Assembly: GCA_913056255.1 (NCBI GenBank)
Contig: CAJXLN010000012.1
Location: 1 to 45,855 of the forward strand
Reading direction: 5' to 3'
Length of the DNA: 45,855 nucleotides
Origin: an uncultured Thermotogae bacterium
GTDB lineage: Bacteria > Thermotogota > Thermotogae > Mesoaciditogales > Mesoaciditogaceae
The position numbers and the translations under genes are program-made. Positions 18,063 to 26,735 of the stretch are shown piece after piece (positions within the stretch are counted from its first letter, which is position 1; each line of letters opens with the position of its first letter). Under the pieces are notes generated by a model. The model saw only the letters and a program-made list of their open reading frames with translations. It was not told the DNA's origin and did not search any database.

Positions 18063-19901
18063 TTATTTCTGTGATGCAAGGTACAAATCCACGCCTTTTG
18101 CAGCGCGTAACCCCGCTCCTATTGCACTTATTATATCCTGTCTTCTGTTTGAAAGATCCCCTCCAAAGAATAATCCATCGATATTCGTTCTACCGTAATC
18201 GTCAACTGGAACGTGTTTTCCATCAAAGCCTATCTTTTTCTGCATATCTTCTGGCAAGAAATCAAGGTTTGGATGTTGTCCTATAGCGGCGACGACGTAA
18301 TCTGCTTTGATCTTCATGTGAGGTGATTTATCATTCACGACAGGTCTTGGCCTTCCACCCTTTGGATCTGGAACAAGTGAAGCTATGGCGTATTCAAATT
18401 CCTCGGTGCGCTTTTCACCGTAAATTTGAAGTGGAACTCCGGTTTCGACAAATTTCACGCCTTCTTCTTGAGCCTCTTCTATCTCTTCAAGAGCCGCGGG
18501 CATATCGACGATCCTCCGTCTGTAAACAACCGTAACATCAGCTCCAAGTCTTACAGATGATCTCGCAACGTCCATGGCCACATTTCCACCACCTACGACC
18601 ACCACTCGTTTACCTTTAAGTTCAGGAGTTTTCTCTTCGTTAACGAGTTTCATAAAGGTTAACCCCTGCATTACTCCTGGAAGATCTTCTCCTACTATTC
18701 TCAACGTCATGGGCTTGGAATTTCCAGTTCCAACAAAGACGGCATCGTAATCTTTCATCAACTTGTCAAACGAGATATCTTTACCTATTTTGACATTTGT
18801 CTTCAATTTTATTCCCAGATCGAGGATAGCGTTTATGTCCTTCATGAGTTCTTCCTTTGGAAGTCTGTATTTTGGGATTCCCCACATCATGGCACCACCT
18901 GGTTTGTCCTCTGCTTCGTATATCGTCACATCGTAGCCCAAAAGTTTGGCATAATATCCAAATGAAAGTGATGCAGGGCCAGCACCAACTGCAACGAGTT
19001 TTTTGCCGTTAGGTTCCATCTTCTTTTCTTCCACGACATCTTGGTACTTAAGCACGTTTTCTGATGAGTACGCCTTCAACCATTTTATCGCGAGTGGTTC
19101 GCCTTGAATTCCCACAACGCAAGCTTCTTCACACTGATGAGTACAAACTTCTCCACATATCAACGGAAGGGGATTTCGCTTGTATATCCATGCCAACGAT
19201 TCCTCTGGATCTCCCTTTGATATGGCCGCTATGTACTGGGGAATATGAAGTTGGTTAGGACAAGCTTCGACACAAGCGCCGCATCCAAGACAACGTGTGG
19301 CTTCTTTTTCTGCTTCTTCTTTTGAATACGTGTGAACGAATTTCGCAAAAGACAGTTTTCTTTCAGATGGCGCTTCCTTTCGAGGCTCATTTCGATCGAA
19401 GTCTATGACCTTACCGAAAAGATCCCCTTCAGGTCTCAGATACCCAGGATTGTCAGCATGCTTTTGATCCGGTCGCCATATGAAGTCTTTTACGACACTT
19501 TCGGGCTCTTCTTCTGGACTTAAAGAGGAGTCTGGGTGGAATGAATGAATGAAATCACGAGACATTTGAAGAGAACTCGTTGGACACACGTCAACACACT
19601 GTCCACAGAAACAACATCTTCCGTAATCTATAGTAGGCCTCATCGTGTTGGCAAATTTATTTGCAGGCTCCACGTCATCGTATTCGACCATTTCTATTGC
19701 AGAGGCTGGGCAAACACGTGCACAGTTTCCACAGCCTATGCACTTTTCAAGATCATTGGTATGAAATCCCCTGTAATTTGGAGAAATTCCCTTGATTGAA
19801 AAAACTTCGAGATCTTCTTTTGGATAGCGCACCGTGTGCGGCTTTTTGAAAAGGTATTTCAAAGCGCTGATAGGAGCCAATCCGTTTTTTTTCGAATTCA
19901 T
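18063..19901 (-). CDS. Fusion of NuoI-like 2[4Fe-4S] ferredoxin with NfnB/GltD-like flavoprotein (MbxN-NfnB type)
   Basis: 612 aa from ATG 19901 (preceded by GAGGTGAT; a longer frame starts at TTG 19922). Residues about 40-115 are a NuoI/MbxN-type ferredoxin with two CxxCxxCxxxCP motifs, C54-57-60-64 and C96-99-102-106. An acidic linker follows (about 120-185). Residues 190-612 are a full GltD/NfnB-like module: CLGCGACVEACP (C204-207-210-214), a second cysteine group C249-253-257-261, FAD binding at AVGAGPASLSFG (about 304) and NAD(P) binding at VVVVGGGNVAMDVARSSVRLGA. The first cluster motif of the Nfn part has canonical 4Fe-4S spacing, unlike separate NfnB. Its position directly after the NuoD-like gene is where mbxN is expected. 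It should carry electrons between the membrane arm and NAD(P)H or ferredoxin; the direction is inferred. Confidence 0.85.
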   Translation of the reverse strand: MNSKKNGLAPISALKYLFKKPHTVRYPKEDLEVFSIKGISPNYRGFHTNDLEKCIGCGNCARVCPASAIEMVEYDDVEPANKFANTMRPTIDYGRCCFCGQCVDVCPTSSLQMSRDFIHSFHPDSSLSPEEEPESVVKDFIWRPDQKHADNPGYLRPEGDLFGKVIDFDRNEPRKEAPSERKLSFAKFVHTYSKEEAEKEATRCLGCGACVEACPNQLHIPQYIAAISKGDPEESLAWIYKRNPLPLICGEVCTHQCEEACVVGIQGEPLAIKWLKAYSSENVLKYQDVVEEKKMEPNGKKLVAVGAGPASLSFGYYAKLLGYDVTIYEAEDKPGGAMMWGIPKYRLPKEELMKDINAILDLGIKLKTNVKIGKDISFDKLMKDYDAVFVGTGNSKPMTLRIVGEDLPGVMQGLTFMKLVNEEKTPELKGKRVVVVGGGNVAMDVARSSVRLGADVTVVYRRRIVDMPAALEEIEEAQEEGVKFVETGVPLQIYGEKRTEEFEYAIASLVPDPKGGRPRPVVNDKSPHMKIKADYVVAAIGQHPNLDFLPEDMQKKIGFDGKHVPVDDYGRTNIDGLFFGGDLSNRRQDIISAIGAGLRAAKGVDLYLASQK

Positions 19902-19911
19902 AACGATCACC

Positions 19912-21048
19912 TCACCTGTCAAAATCCGGTGGACAGATGTCCATCATATGTATCCAAACTGGCACGTCTTCTATTCTCATTCCGTTCATTGCCTTTTTGG
20001 CGTAGTAAAGGCCACTTGAATATGATGGCCCACGTATGTAGACTCTGTAAGGTTTTACGTCTCCATTCGACACGACGTAGTATCCGAATTCACCCCTTGA
20101 AGACTCGACTTTTGAGTAGTAAGAACCAGCAGGAACTCTGAATTCAAACGGATTGGGGATCTTAACTTTATAAGGTCCATCTGGAATTTGATCGATGCAC
20201 TGTCTCAATATCTTTATAGATTCTTCCAACTCTAAACGCCTTTGGAGTGCTCTCGCGTACGAATCGCCATTACCGGTTATTGGAACTTCAAAATCGAGTT
20301 CGTCGTAAACCAAGTAGGGTTGCGTCTTCCTTATATCCCAATTGACACCTGATGCTCTGAGGTTTGGACCTGTGATCCCGTTTTCTATCGCGTCTTCCGC
20401 ACTCAAATATCCAACCTTTTTCAACCTGTCGCGAATGATCGGATTTCTGAATATCAAATTGTCATATTCTGGAAGCCGAGATTCTAAGTAATCGAGCAAA
20501 TCGGAAAGCTTTTCGAGCCATCCATCTGGAATATCGTTCTTTACTCCTCCGGGATATTGGTATATGTGGTAAACTCTTCCACCTGTCAGCCATTCAAACA
20601 GATCGAGTATGTAGTCACGATCTCCAATAGCCCAATTAGGTGCCGTGTAAAGGCCTGTAGTTCCGCCAACACCTCCAAAACCGAAGAGGAAAGAAGCTAT
20701 TCTCGCGAGTTCCAAAACCATAACTCGAATGTACTGTGCGTGCTTGGGGACCTCTATTCCTGCGAGATGCTCTATTGCCATACAGTACGCAACTTCGTTC
20801 ACATCTGGTTCTGGCACGCATATTCTTGGAACAAGTGCGAGATTTTGCGTCCAAAGTCTCCTCTCCATGAGCTTTTCAAATCCACGGTGAAGAAGGCCCG
20901 GATCCGGCGTCACGTCAGCAACTTTATGACCTTCCATTTCAAGAACGTACGAGAAGTTTCCAGAGATTCCAGGGTGATTTGGCCCGATGAAGAGCTCGTA
21001 CCTCTTTCTCTTATTTGTACTCGATACGTTCAGGGGCCTTAATTCCAT
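19912..21048 (-). CDS. NuoD/MbxL-like large subunit of membrane-bound Mbx-type complex
   Basis: 378 aa from ATG 21048, which has AAGGAGG nine bases upstream. The open frame extends to 21102 but would overlap the previous gene by 92 bases. It belongs to the family of [NiFe]-hydrogenase large subunits and Complex I NuoD: GPNHPG, LLHRGFEKLMERR and SSRGEFGYYVVSNG are typical. The hydrogenase CxxC pairs are degraded: the first site reads RICVPEP (C77, then E80) and the last reads DICPPDFDR (C372, then D375). With one cysteine left in each, a Ni-Fe centre is unlikely and an Mbx/Mbs-type or quinone-independent redox role fits better. It overlaps the NuoC-like gene by 38 bases. Confidence 0.9.
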   Translation of the reverse strand: MELRPLNVSSTNKRKRYELFIGPNHPGISGNFSYVLEMEGHKVADVTPDPGLLHRGFEKLMERRLWTQNLALVPRICVPEPDVNEVAYCMAIEHLAGIEVPKHAQYIRVMVLELARIASFLFGFGGVGGTTGLYTAPNWAIGDRDYILDLFEWLTGGRVYHIYQYPGGVKNDIPDGWLEKLSDLLDYLESRLPEYDNLIFRNPIIRDRLKKVGYLSAEDAIENGITGPNLRASGVNWDIRKTQPYLVYDELDFEVPITGNGDSYARALQRRLELEESIKILRQCIDQIPDGPYKVKIPNPFEFRVPAGSYYSKVESSRGEFGYYVVSNGDVKPYRVYIRGPSYSSGLYYAKKAMNGMRIEDVPVWIHMMDICPPDFDR

Positions 21049-21514
21049 GACTCTCATCCTCCTTAAATCCAAAGAGTTCTTCGGAAAATTCTTTCGTATC
21101 AAAATCCTTTCTCAAAGGCGGTAAGTCCATCCAATTTTCGAGAAAGAACTGTTCAAGATTAGGATTTCCTTCAAATTTTATGCCGAAGAACTCATGTATT
21201 TCTCTTTCGTAAACCTGACACAGTCCCCATAGATTCATCATGGTCATCATAGAGGGTTTCTCTCTTGGAATCCTGGTTTTTACGAGTGCCTGAATCGCTT
21301 CTCCGTACGATTCGACGTTGTAAACGAGTTCGAATTCCCCATCGTCTATCCAATCCACACACATAAGATGTATGAATGTTTCGAATCCAGAACCTTTCAA
21401 ATAGGAAAGTGTCTCTGCAACCCTTTCCTTTGGAGTCAAAACTTCAAATTCCCAGTCTCCAAGAGGCCTTGCTTTCAACCCCATGGAATTGAGAGTTTTC
21501 ACGTACTTAAGCAC
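21011..21514 (-). CDS. NuoC/MbxK-like subunit
   Basis: 167 aa, 30-kDa-subunit family of Complex I and membrane-bound hydrogenases, located in the peripheral arm. The signature is IPREKPSMMTMMNLWGLCQVYEREIHEFFGIKFEGNPNLEQFFLENW, matching the NuoC pattern of E-R-E-x-x-D/E-x-F-G followed by the L-x-R/F-x-L-D/E-N-W tail. GTG at 21514 has GAGGTGA six bases upstream inside the end of the previous gene, giving an 8-base overlap. The downstream NuoD-like start lies within it. Confidence 0.9.
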   Translation of the reverse strand: MLKYVKTLNSMGLKARPLGDWEFEVLTPKERVAETLSYLKGSGFETFIHLMCVDWIDDGEFELVYNVESYGEAIQALVKTRIPREKPSMMTMMNLWGLCQVYEREIHEFFGIKFEGNPNLEQFFLENWMDLPPLRKDFDTKEFSEELFGFKEDESHGIKAPERIEYK

Positions 21515-22058
21515 TCTTAGTCACCTCTTCTGCCTTTCTTAAAACAGGTTCGCTTCGTCCAAAAACATGATCTTGATTGGCCTTATACCATTCGTAATTT
21601 TTGGTGTATTTCTCATATCCTTTGGCCTCGCCTTTTTGAACCATTTCCCTCAATTTTATGAAAGAGTCCATGATCGCTTCAGGCCGTGGCATGCAACCTG
21701 CTATGTATATATCGACTGGAATGTACTTGTCAAGTCTGTCTATAACGTTGTAGGAATCCCAATAAATCCCACCGTTTATCGTACAGGAACCAAATCCAAG
21801 CACCCATTTAGGTGTAGACATCTGATCGTACGTGTAAACGACTCTTTTGAGTGTTTTTATCGAAAGATATCCGGTGATCAAGAGAATATCTGCTTGTCTC
21901 GGCGTTGCCATGGGTATTATTCCAAACCTCTCCATGTCCCATCTCGATGTCATTACTGGTGGCAATTCTATTGCACCGCATCCAGTACAATAGTGAAGCA
22001 TCCACATGGATCTGCCTCTGAAGTAATTTACCAATTCACTCCACTGTGATTGTGACAT
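21507..22058 (-). CDS. NuoB/MbxJ-like [4Fe-4S] subunit
   Basis: 183 aa. It is the small subunit that carries the proximal 4Fe-4S cluster next to the NuoD-like subunit. Four cysteines are in the expected places: C24 and C27 (YCTGCGAIE), C92 (FGSCTINGG) and C122 (AGCMPRPEAI). Unlike quinone-reducing NuoB, the first pair is a CxxC and not CC, which agrees with the hydrogenase/Mbx branch. ATG 22058 follows AAGGAGGCGTGTTTGA. It lies 14 bases after the NuoH-like gene. Confidence 0.92.
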   Translation of the reverse strand: MSQSQWSELVNYFRGRSMWMLHYCTGCGAIELPPVMTSRWDMERFGIIPMATPRQADILLITGYLSIKTLKRVVYTYDQMSTPKWVLGFGSCTINGGIYWDSYNVIDRLDKYIPVDIYIAGCMPRPEAIMDSFIKLREMVQKGEAKGYEKYTKNYEWYKANQDHVFGRSEPVLRKAEEVTKSA

Positions 22059-22072
22059 TCAAACACGCCTCC

Positions 22073-22975
22073 TTAAAGCACAACTATGAGCGCTTGAACC
22101 ACGCCCAACAGAAGTGGAAATTTCCACATAAAACTCACACCTTCTTCTATTCTGAAGCGAGGCATAATCGCGTTAATCATAAGTGCTGCAAAGTAAAGCA
22201 CGAACTGCTTTGCTATGAATATCCAAATATTCGATGCCCCTCCAAGAAAGAGATCCACCATTATTCCCGTCTCGATGAAAAGCCCGATTGAGTGTTGAAG
22301 CATTCCAAAACCAAGATACTTTCCACCCATTTCAACCATTGGTCCGGATGCAATTTCAGATGGCGCTATGGTCATGTCGAATGGCTTCTCTCCAAGCATT
22401 CCTTGAAGTGCTATTTCTGCGGCTACGAATCCAAAAGGTAATCTGACCAAATTCCAATTCAAAAATCCACCACTTTGAGCGGCTACTATATTCGCTAAAG
22501 ATCCTGTGCGAGAGAAAATATAAACAGAGAATATCACAGCCGCAAATGGAACTTCGTAACCCATCATCATCGTCAGGGCTCTCGCAATGCCTATAGTAGC
22601 GTTAGGATTTCCGGATGACGAAACTCCCATTGCCATTCCAAGATAAGCCATTGTCATCAAATAGATGATCATTATGAGACTTGAGTTGTGTGGAAAGATG
22701 TTGATCTGGCCCATTGGTAGGAAAACCACGGCAGCCAACAGAGCTGAAAATCCTGCAATAAGCCCTAAATCAAATGCGAAGCCATGACTTATCGATCTTT
22801 TGGAAAGGAGTTTGAATATGTCGAAGAAATTTTGGATGGGCGGTGGACCGTATCTACGCTGGATCCGCGCCGTGATCTTTCTTCCTATTCCAATAAATAA
22901 GAGTCCAACGGCGATGGAAAGTGCTCCAACGCCAATTCCTTGAATAAGCTTTAAAAGAATAGTCATGCCATCCAC
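22073..22975 (-). CDS. NuoH/MbxM-like membrane subunit
   Basis: 300 aa with about eight hydrophobic segments. It connects the peripheral electron-transfer arm to the ion-pumping arm. The diagnostic loop is RIQRRYGPPPIQNFFDIFKLLSKR near residues 38-62, corresponding to the conserved QRRxGPxxxG...DxxKLL loop of NuoH. Residues EIASGPMVEMGGKYLG, with acidic residues near a membrane segment, are also typical. It overlaps the preceding antiporter gene by 13 bases; ATG 22966 is an alternative start. Confidence 0.92.
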   Translation of the reverse strand: MDGMTILLKLIQGIGVGALSIAVGLLFIGIGRKITARIQRRYGPPPIQNFFDIFKLLSKRSISHGFAFDLGLIAGFSALLAAVVFLPMGQINIFPHNSSLIMIIYLMTMAYLGMAMGVSSSGNPNATIGIARALTMMMGYEVPFAAVIFSVYIFSRTGSLANIVAAQSGGFLNWNLVRLPFGFVAAEIALQGMLGEKPFDMTIAPSEIASGPMVEMGGKYLGFGMLQHSIGLFIETGIMVDLFLGGASNIWIFIAKQFVLYFAALMINAIMPRFRIEEGVSFMWKFPLLLGVVQALIVVL

Positions 22976-24831
22976 CCCGCAATCACGAATATGATCAAAC
23001 CAACTATGGCAAAGAAGGCATACATTTGTGCATTGCCAACGAATATCTCCTTGATCGCCGATCCTATGGTTTTAGTCCAATCGCCAGTTCCTCTGAAAAA
23101 GCCATCTATTTTTATCCTGAAAAATGGTGCAAAGAGCTTTTCAACTGGTTGATAGAAGTTCCAGCTGAATTGGTAAGTCTCCGGTGTTAAACCCCAATCT
23201 TCCGGGATCTGCCCGGCCGTGTAATTGTTTTCTTGAGAAACGTACTTATGCTTCGCCGAAACAAAGAACAATATAAAACCAAGGGTGAAGCTCACCGCTA
23301 ACGACCATGATATCAACGGAACGTATATGTTCGAGAACATACCGGTAACATATCCGTTGGCCATAACAGGCAGTGGTTTAAGTCCCATTGACTTAACTAT
23401 GGCACCGATAGGCTTGAGAATGTAACCCGGTTGGACGCCAAAAAATGTCATGGCAAACATCAGAAAAAATTCTGTGATTTTGCCAACTGCTGATACTTCT
23501 TTTACGCGATCGTAATCATGCGAAAGCTGGCCCAGGAAAATCGAATGGAAAGCTTTGAATAGATACATGAACGCTCCGGTGGAGGCTAAAAACAACAATA
23601 TGGTTGCAAATGGTAAATGTTGCTTGATCATCGCCTGGTAAATCAACCATTTCGAACCAAAACCGTTGAATGGTGGAATTCCAGCTGCCGATGCAATACC
23701 CACAAAGAAGGTGAAAAACGTGATTGGCATTTTCTTCCATAATCCACCCATTTCACTGAGCTTTGATGTCCCGCTTCTTGATATGACCGCCAAAAGCGTT
23801 ATGAATAAAGTACCTTTAAACAAAAGATGATTGAAAGCATGAAATATGCCAGCGGTAATCCCGACTGGTGTGAAAAGCGCTATGGCAGCTACTACGTATC
23901 CAAGATTACTCAAAGAGGAATATGCAAAGAGTTTTTTAACATCATCTTGAAAAATAGCCAGTACAGTTCCAAGTACGGCGGTGATAACCCCAATCCACAC
24001 AAATATGTAATTCGTCCATGGAACTCCACCAAAAGCGGACGGAAATCCTCTTTCCATTAAACTGAGAGGCATGAAAAGCAACATTCCATAAATTCCGTAC
24101 TTACTCATGACTGCAGAGAGAAATGGAGTAAAGGCATCTGGCGAATATGCGTAAGCAAGTGGCACCCATGTGTGGAATGGGAAAATTCCGGCTTTTATCA
24201 TGAAAGTCACGAAGAAGAGGGAAACTATTCCAAGTACCCACCATGGATGGATCCCCACTATAGATGAAAGATAAGCTATGTTAGCTGATATTGAGAAGGT
24301 TCCGGTAAGTCTCCAAAGTGTGAAAATCCCAAAAAACATCGAATATGAACCTGACACGCTCATTATCATGTAGTACAGAGCAGCATGCCTGGATTTCTCT
24401 CTCTCTCTTCCCCCTAAAACCGATACAACGGATGCCCATCCCATCAGTTCCCAGGCGAAGAAAAATCCAACCATGTCGTTGGACATGAAAATCCAATTGT
24501 TGGCTGCAAGTATCAAAAGAAGAAGGAATCCCTTCATTCTGGAATGATCGATCAAGGAATAGAAAGTGAGTACAGTCCCAAAAGCAATACTTATATAAAG
24601 CATGAATATCGAAAGGTGGCTCACATTCAAGGTCAAATTCAGCGTTGTTCCCAGAAAATTCAGCCCCCACGAATAAGACTGTCCAACATGCACACTGAAG
24701 AGTACAAATAACGTAGTAGCAAAGGTCAAAAATGTGATAAGTCTGTCAAGAAATTTGTATCGAACAACTATGGCTGCAACTGCCGATCCGATCAAAGGTA
24801 AAGCAACAAGCCAGATGAGATTTGAATTCAT
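22963..24831 (-). CDS. NuoL/MrpA-type antiporter subunit (MbxH-prime-like)
   Basis: 622 aa, about 14-16 membrane segments, member of the proton-conducting membrane transporter family shared by NuoL/M/N and Mrp antiporters. Ion-path residues are visible: the glutamate in FFFAWELMGW, the lysine in MIKAGIFPFHTWVPLAYAYSPDAFTPF, the histidine/lysine in FNHLLFKGTLF and a lysine in FNGFGSKWLIYQAMI. The extra C-terminal stretch after about residue 500 ends with a membrane helix, resembling the lateral extension of NuoL-type subunits. It is the second of two antiporter-like subunits, as in Mbx-type complexes. ATG 24831 follows GAGGAGATGATAGC. Confidence 0.9.
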   Translation of the reverse strand: MNSNLIWLVALPLIGSAVAAIVVRYKFLDRLITFLTFATTLFVLFSVHVGQSYSWGLNFLGTTLNLTLNVSHLSIFMLYISIAFGTVLTFYSLIDHSRMKGFLLLLILAANNWIFMSNDMVGFFFAWELMGWASVVSVLGGREREKSRHAALYYMIMSVSGSYSMFFGIFTLWRLTGTFSISANIAYLSSIVGIHPWWVLGIVSLFFVTFMIKAGIFPFHTWVPLAYAYSPDAFTPFLSAVMSKYGIYGMLLFMPLSLMERGFPSAFGGVPWTNYIFVWIGVITAVLGTVLAIFQDDVKKLFAYSSLSNLGYVVAAIALFTPVGITAGIFHAFNHLLFKGTLFITLLAVISRSGTSKLSEMGGLWKKMPITFFTFFVGIASAAGIPPFNGFGSKWLIYQAMIKQHLPFATILLFLASTGAFMYLFKAFHSIFLGQLSHDYDRVKEVSAVGKITEFFLMFAMTFFGVQPGYILKPIGAIVKSMGLKPLPVMANGYVTGMFSNIYVPLISWSLAVSFTLGFILFFVSAKHKYVSQENNYTAGQIPEDWGLTPETYQFSWNFYQPVEKLFAPFFRIKIDGFFRGTGDWTKTIGSAIKEIFVGNAQMYAFFAIVGLIIFVIAGWMA

Positions 24832-24846
24832 GCTATCATCTCCTCA

Positions 24847-26364
24847 TTAATGTGCCACTATCGTCGGTATGACGTTGAGCACGTAACCGGTCATTTTGTG
24901 AGTGAACTCTCCAGCCGATTGCATTGAAAAGTTGCCAATGAAGTTAGGATATACACCTATTGCGATAATGGCAACGGCGAGAACGAAGATCGGTATAGCC
25001 GGAGATAGACTGACTTTGATTTTAGGCGCTTTCACTTCAGTAGAAGAAAAGATGTACGTAACGATTCTCAAATAATAAAAAGCTTCAACGATCGATGCGA
25101 AGAGAACAAGTCCTATGACGAAATCATACCATCCACCTCTTTGAATGGAAGCTCCAACTATCGCGAATTTCGACCAAAAACCTGCGAAAAGTGGGAAACC
25201 TAACATGCTGAAAGCTCCAATGGTAAAAGCCAAAGAAAGGAATGGACTTCTTCTCCACAAACCTCTGAAATTTTCAACTTTTTCTCCTAAACCGGCCGCC
25301 GCCAAAACTCCAATTATAAGGAAAAGCATACTTTTAGCGATCGAATGGTTTACAAGCTGAAAGATTCCACCGTACACACCGAGTTTACTTCCAATAGAAA
25401 ACCCCACGGCAACGAGTCCCATCTGCGCCATTGAGGAATACGCAAGCATCTTTTTCACGTTCTTCTGTGAAAGTGCTGAAAGCTCCCCAATGATAACAGT
25501 CGTCGTCGCGAGTATGGCTATCACGGTCATCAGATCGAGTTTTCCATAAGTGAAAACGTACGCTCCATCCCTTCCTAAAACAGTCATAGCTATTCTAAAA
25601 AGAGCGTAAACACCGGATATAGCAGCTATTCCGCTTAAAGATGCTGATACCCCGCTAACAGCACCAGTGTAGGTGTCTGGCACCCATCCGTTGAACGGGA
25701 AGAGTTCAGCTTCAACCGCCAGGCCAGAAATGAGCAAAATTCCGGCAAAAGTTAGAAGACCAGGTGTTGTTTGGTTGATTCTTGCCGCAATTTCTGCGAT
25801 GTTCAAAGTTCCAAGCTGCGTGTAGATCAACGTCACGCCCAAAAGGTACAAAGTTGAGCCTATAGAACTCACAACCAAAAATTTGAACGCTCCGCCAAGC
25901 GCCCTCCTTCTTGGCCCATAAGCGGCAAGCGCATAAGAAGATATTCCCGTTATCTCCATAAATATAAAGAGATTGAAAATGTCTCCCGTGAGCACAATGC
26001 CACTTGCACCAGCTGTAAACATCAAAAACAGAACGCTAAAACGGGTAACGTCTCCCAACTTTATTGCCCAAAGATTGTATATGGCTATGAGTAAACCAAT
26101 TATAGATATGACTGAAACCAAAAATGCCGCTACCGGTCCAATGTAGAGATTTTCCCCGAATGGCGGAACCCAATTCCCCATAACGACCACGGCAGGATAT
26201 TTGTGCGCGAGGAGTATGTAAAGACTAAACGTTGCATTGAATCCAATAACAAAAAGTGTAACCCATTTCGTCAACTGTTTTGATATCAATCCAAACAACG
26301 GTATCGAGAAAGCGAAGAGTAGTGGGACGCCTATAAGCAACGCTGCGTTGTTGAATATGCTCAT
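24847..26364 (-). CDS. MrpD/NuoM-type antiporter subunit (MbxH-like)
   Basis: 505 aa with about 14 membrane segments, normal MrpD length. Landmarks are FIFMEITGISSYAL with the key glutamate, LFPFNGWVPDTYTGAVSGVSASLSGIA (the loop usually containing a lysine carries glutamate E just before: VEAELFPFNGW), QLVNHSIAKSMLFLIIGVL with a histidine/lysine pair, and LPLFAGFWSKFAIVGA. It should be an ion-translocating subunit (Na+ or H+). It overlaps MrpC by ATGA and is followed 15 bases later by the second antiporter subunit. Confidence 0.9.
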   Translation of the reverse strand: MSIFNNAALLIGVPLLFAFSIPLFGLISKQLTKWVTLFVIGFNATFSLYILLAHKYPAVVVMGNWVPPFGENLYIGPVAAFLVSVISIIGLLIAIYNLWAIKLGDVTRFSVLFLMFTAGASGIVLTGDIFNLFIFMEITGISSYALAAYGPRRRALGGAFKFLVVSSIGSTLYLLGVTLIYTQLGTLNIAEIAARINQTTPGLLTFAGILLISGLAVEAELFPFNGWVPDTYTGAVSGVSASLSGIAAISGVYALFRIAMTVLGRDGAYVFTYGKLDLMTVIAILATTTVIIGELSALSQKNVKKMLAYSSMAQMGLVAVGFSIGSKLGVYGGIFQLVNHSIAKSMLFLIIGVLAAAGLGEKVENFRGLWRRSPFLSLAFTIGAFSMLGFPLFAGFWSKFAIVGASIQRGGWYDFVIGLVLFASIVEAFYYLRIVTYIFSSTEVKAPKIKVSLSPAIPIFVLAVAIIAIGVYPNFIGNFSMQSAGEFTHKMTGYVLNVIPTIVAH

Positions 26365-26735
26365 TCTTCCGCCTCCTTGATCTTTCTAACATCCAGTGTT
26401 CCGTACTTTTCAAATATTTTTATGCCTATTGTTAAAGCAAGAGCTGTCGTCCCAAGGCCTATAACTATCGCAGTCAGCACGAGAGATTGAGGAAGCGGAT
26501 CAGCAGCTATAACCTTTCCGTTAGCCACGAGATGATCGGTTGCCGTGTATATCGGCATCACTGCATTTGGATGCCAGCCTATTGCTACCATAAAAAGATT
26601 CGTTCCACTTTCTATGATGTTTAACCCAACTATAATCTTAAAAATGTTCTCCTTGGTTAGAACTATATAAAGACCAACTCCAATCAAAGAGACAGATGCT
26701 ATAAGATATATCCAATTCTGAAGAAATTCCTGCAT
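26361..26735 (-). CDS. mnhC: MrpC/MnhC-like subunit (NuoK family)
   Basis: 124 aa from ATG 26735, which has GAGGAG eight bases upstream and overlaps the previous stop as TAATG; a longer frame starts at GTG 26744. It has three hydrophobic segments. IVGLNIIESGTNLFMVAIGWHPNA holds the conserved glutamate in the second helix of the NuoK/MrpC family, and PQSLVLTAIVIGLGTTALALTIGIKIFEKYGT is the typical third helix. It is part of the Mrp antiporter module of this complex. Confidence 0.93.
   Translation of the reverse strand: MQEFLQNWIYLIASVSLIGVGLYIVLTKENIFKIIVGLNIIESGTNLFMVAIGWHPNAVMPIYTATDHLVANGKVIAADPLPQSLVLTAIVIGLGTTALALTIGIKIFEKYGTLDVRKIKEAEE

Noticed and set aside
19912-21048. Membrane-bound [NiFe] hydrogenase large subunit
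   Set aside because: Each CxxC pair keeps only the first cysteine (C77/E80 and C372/D375), so a Ni-Fe site is not supported.
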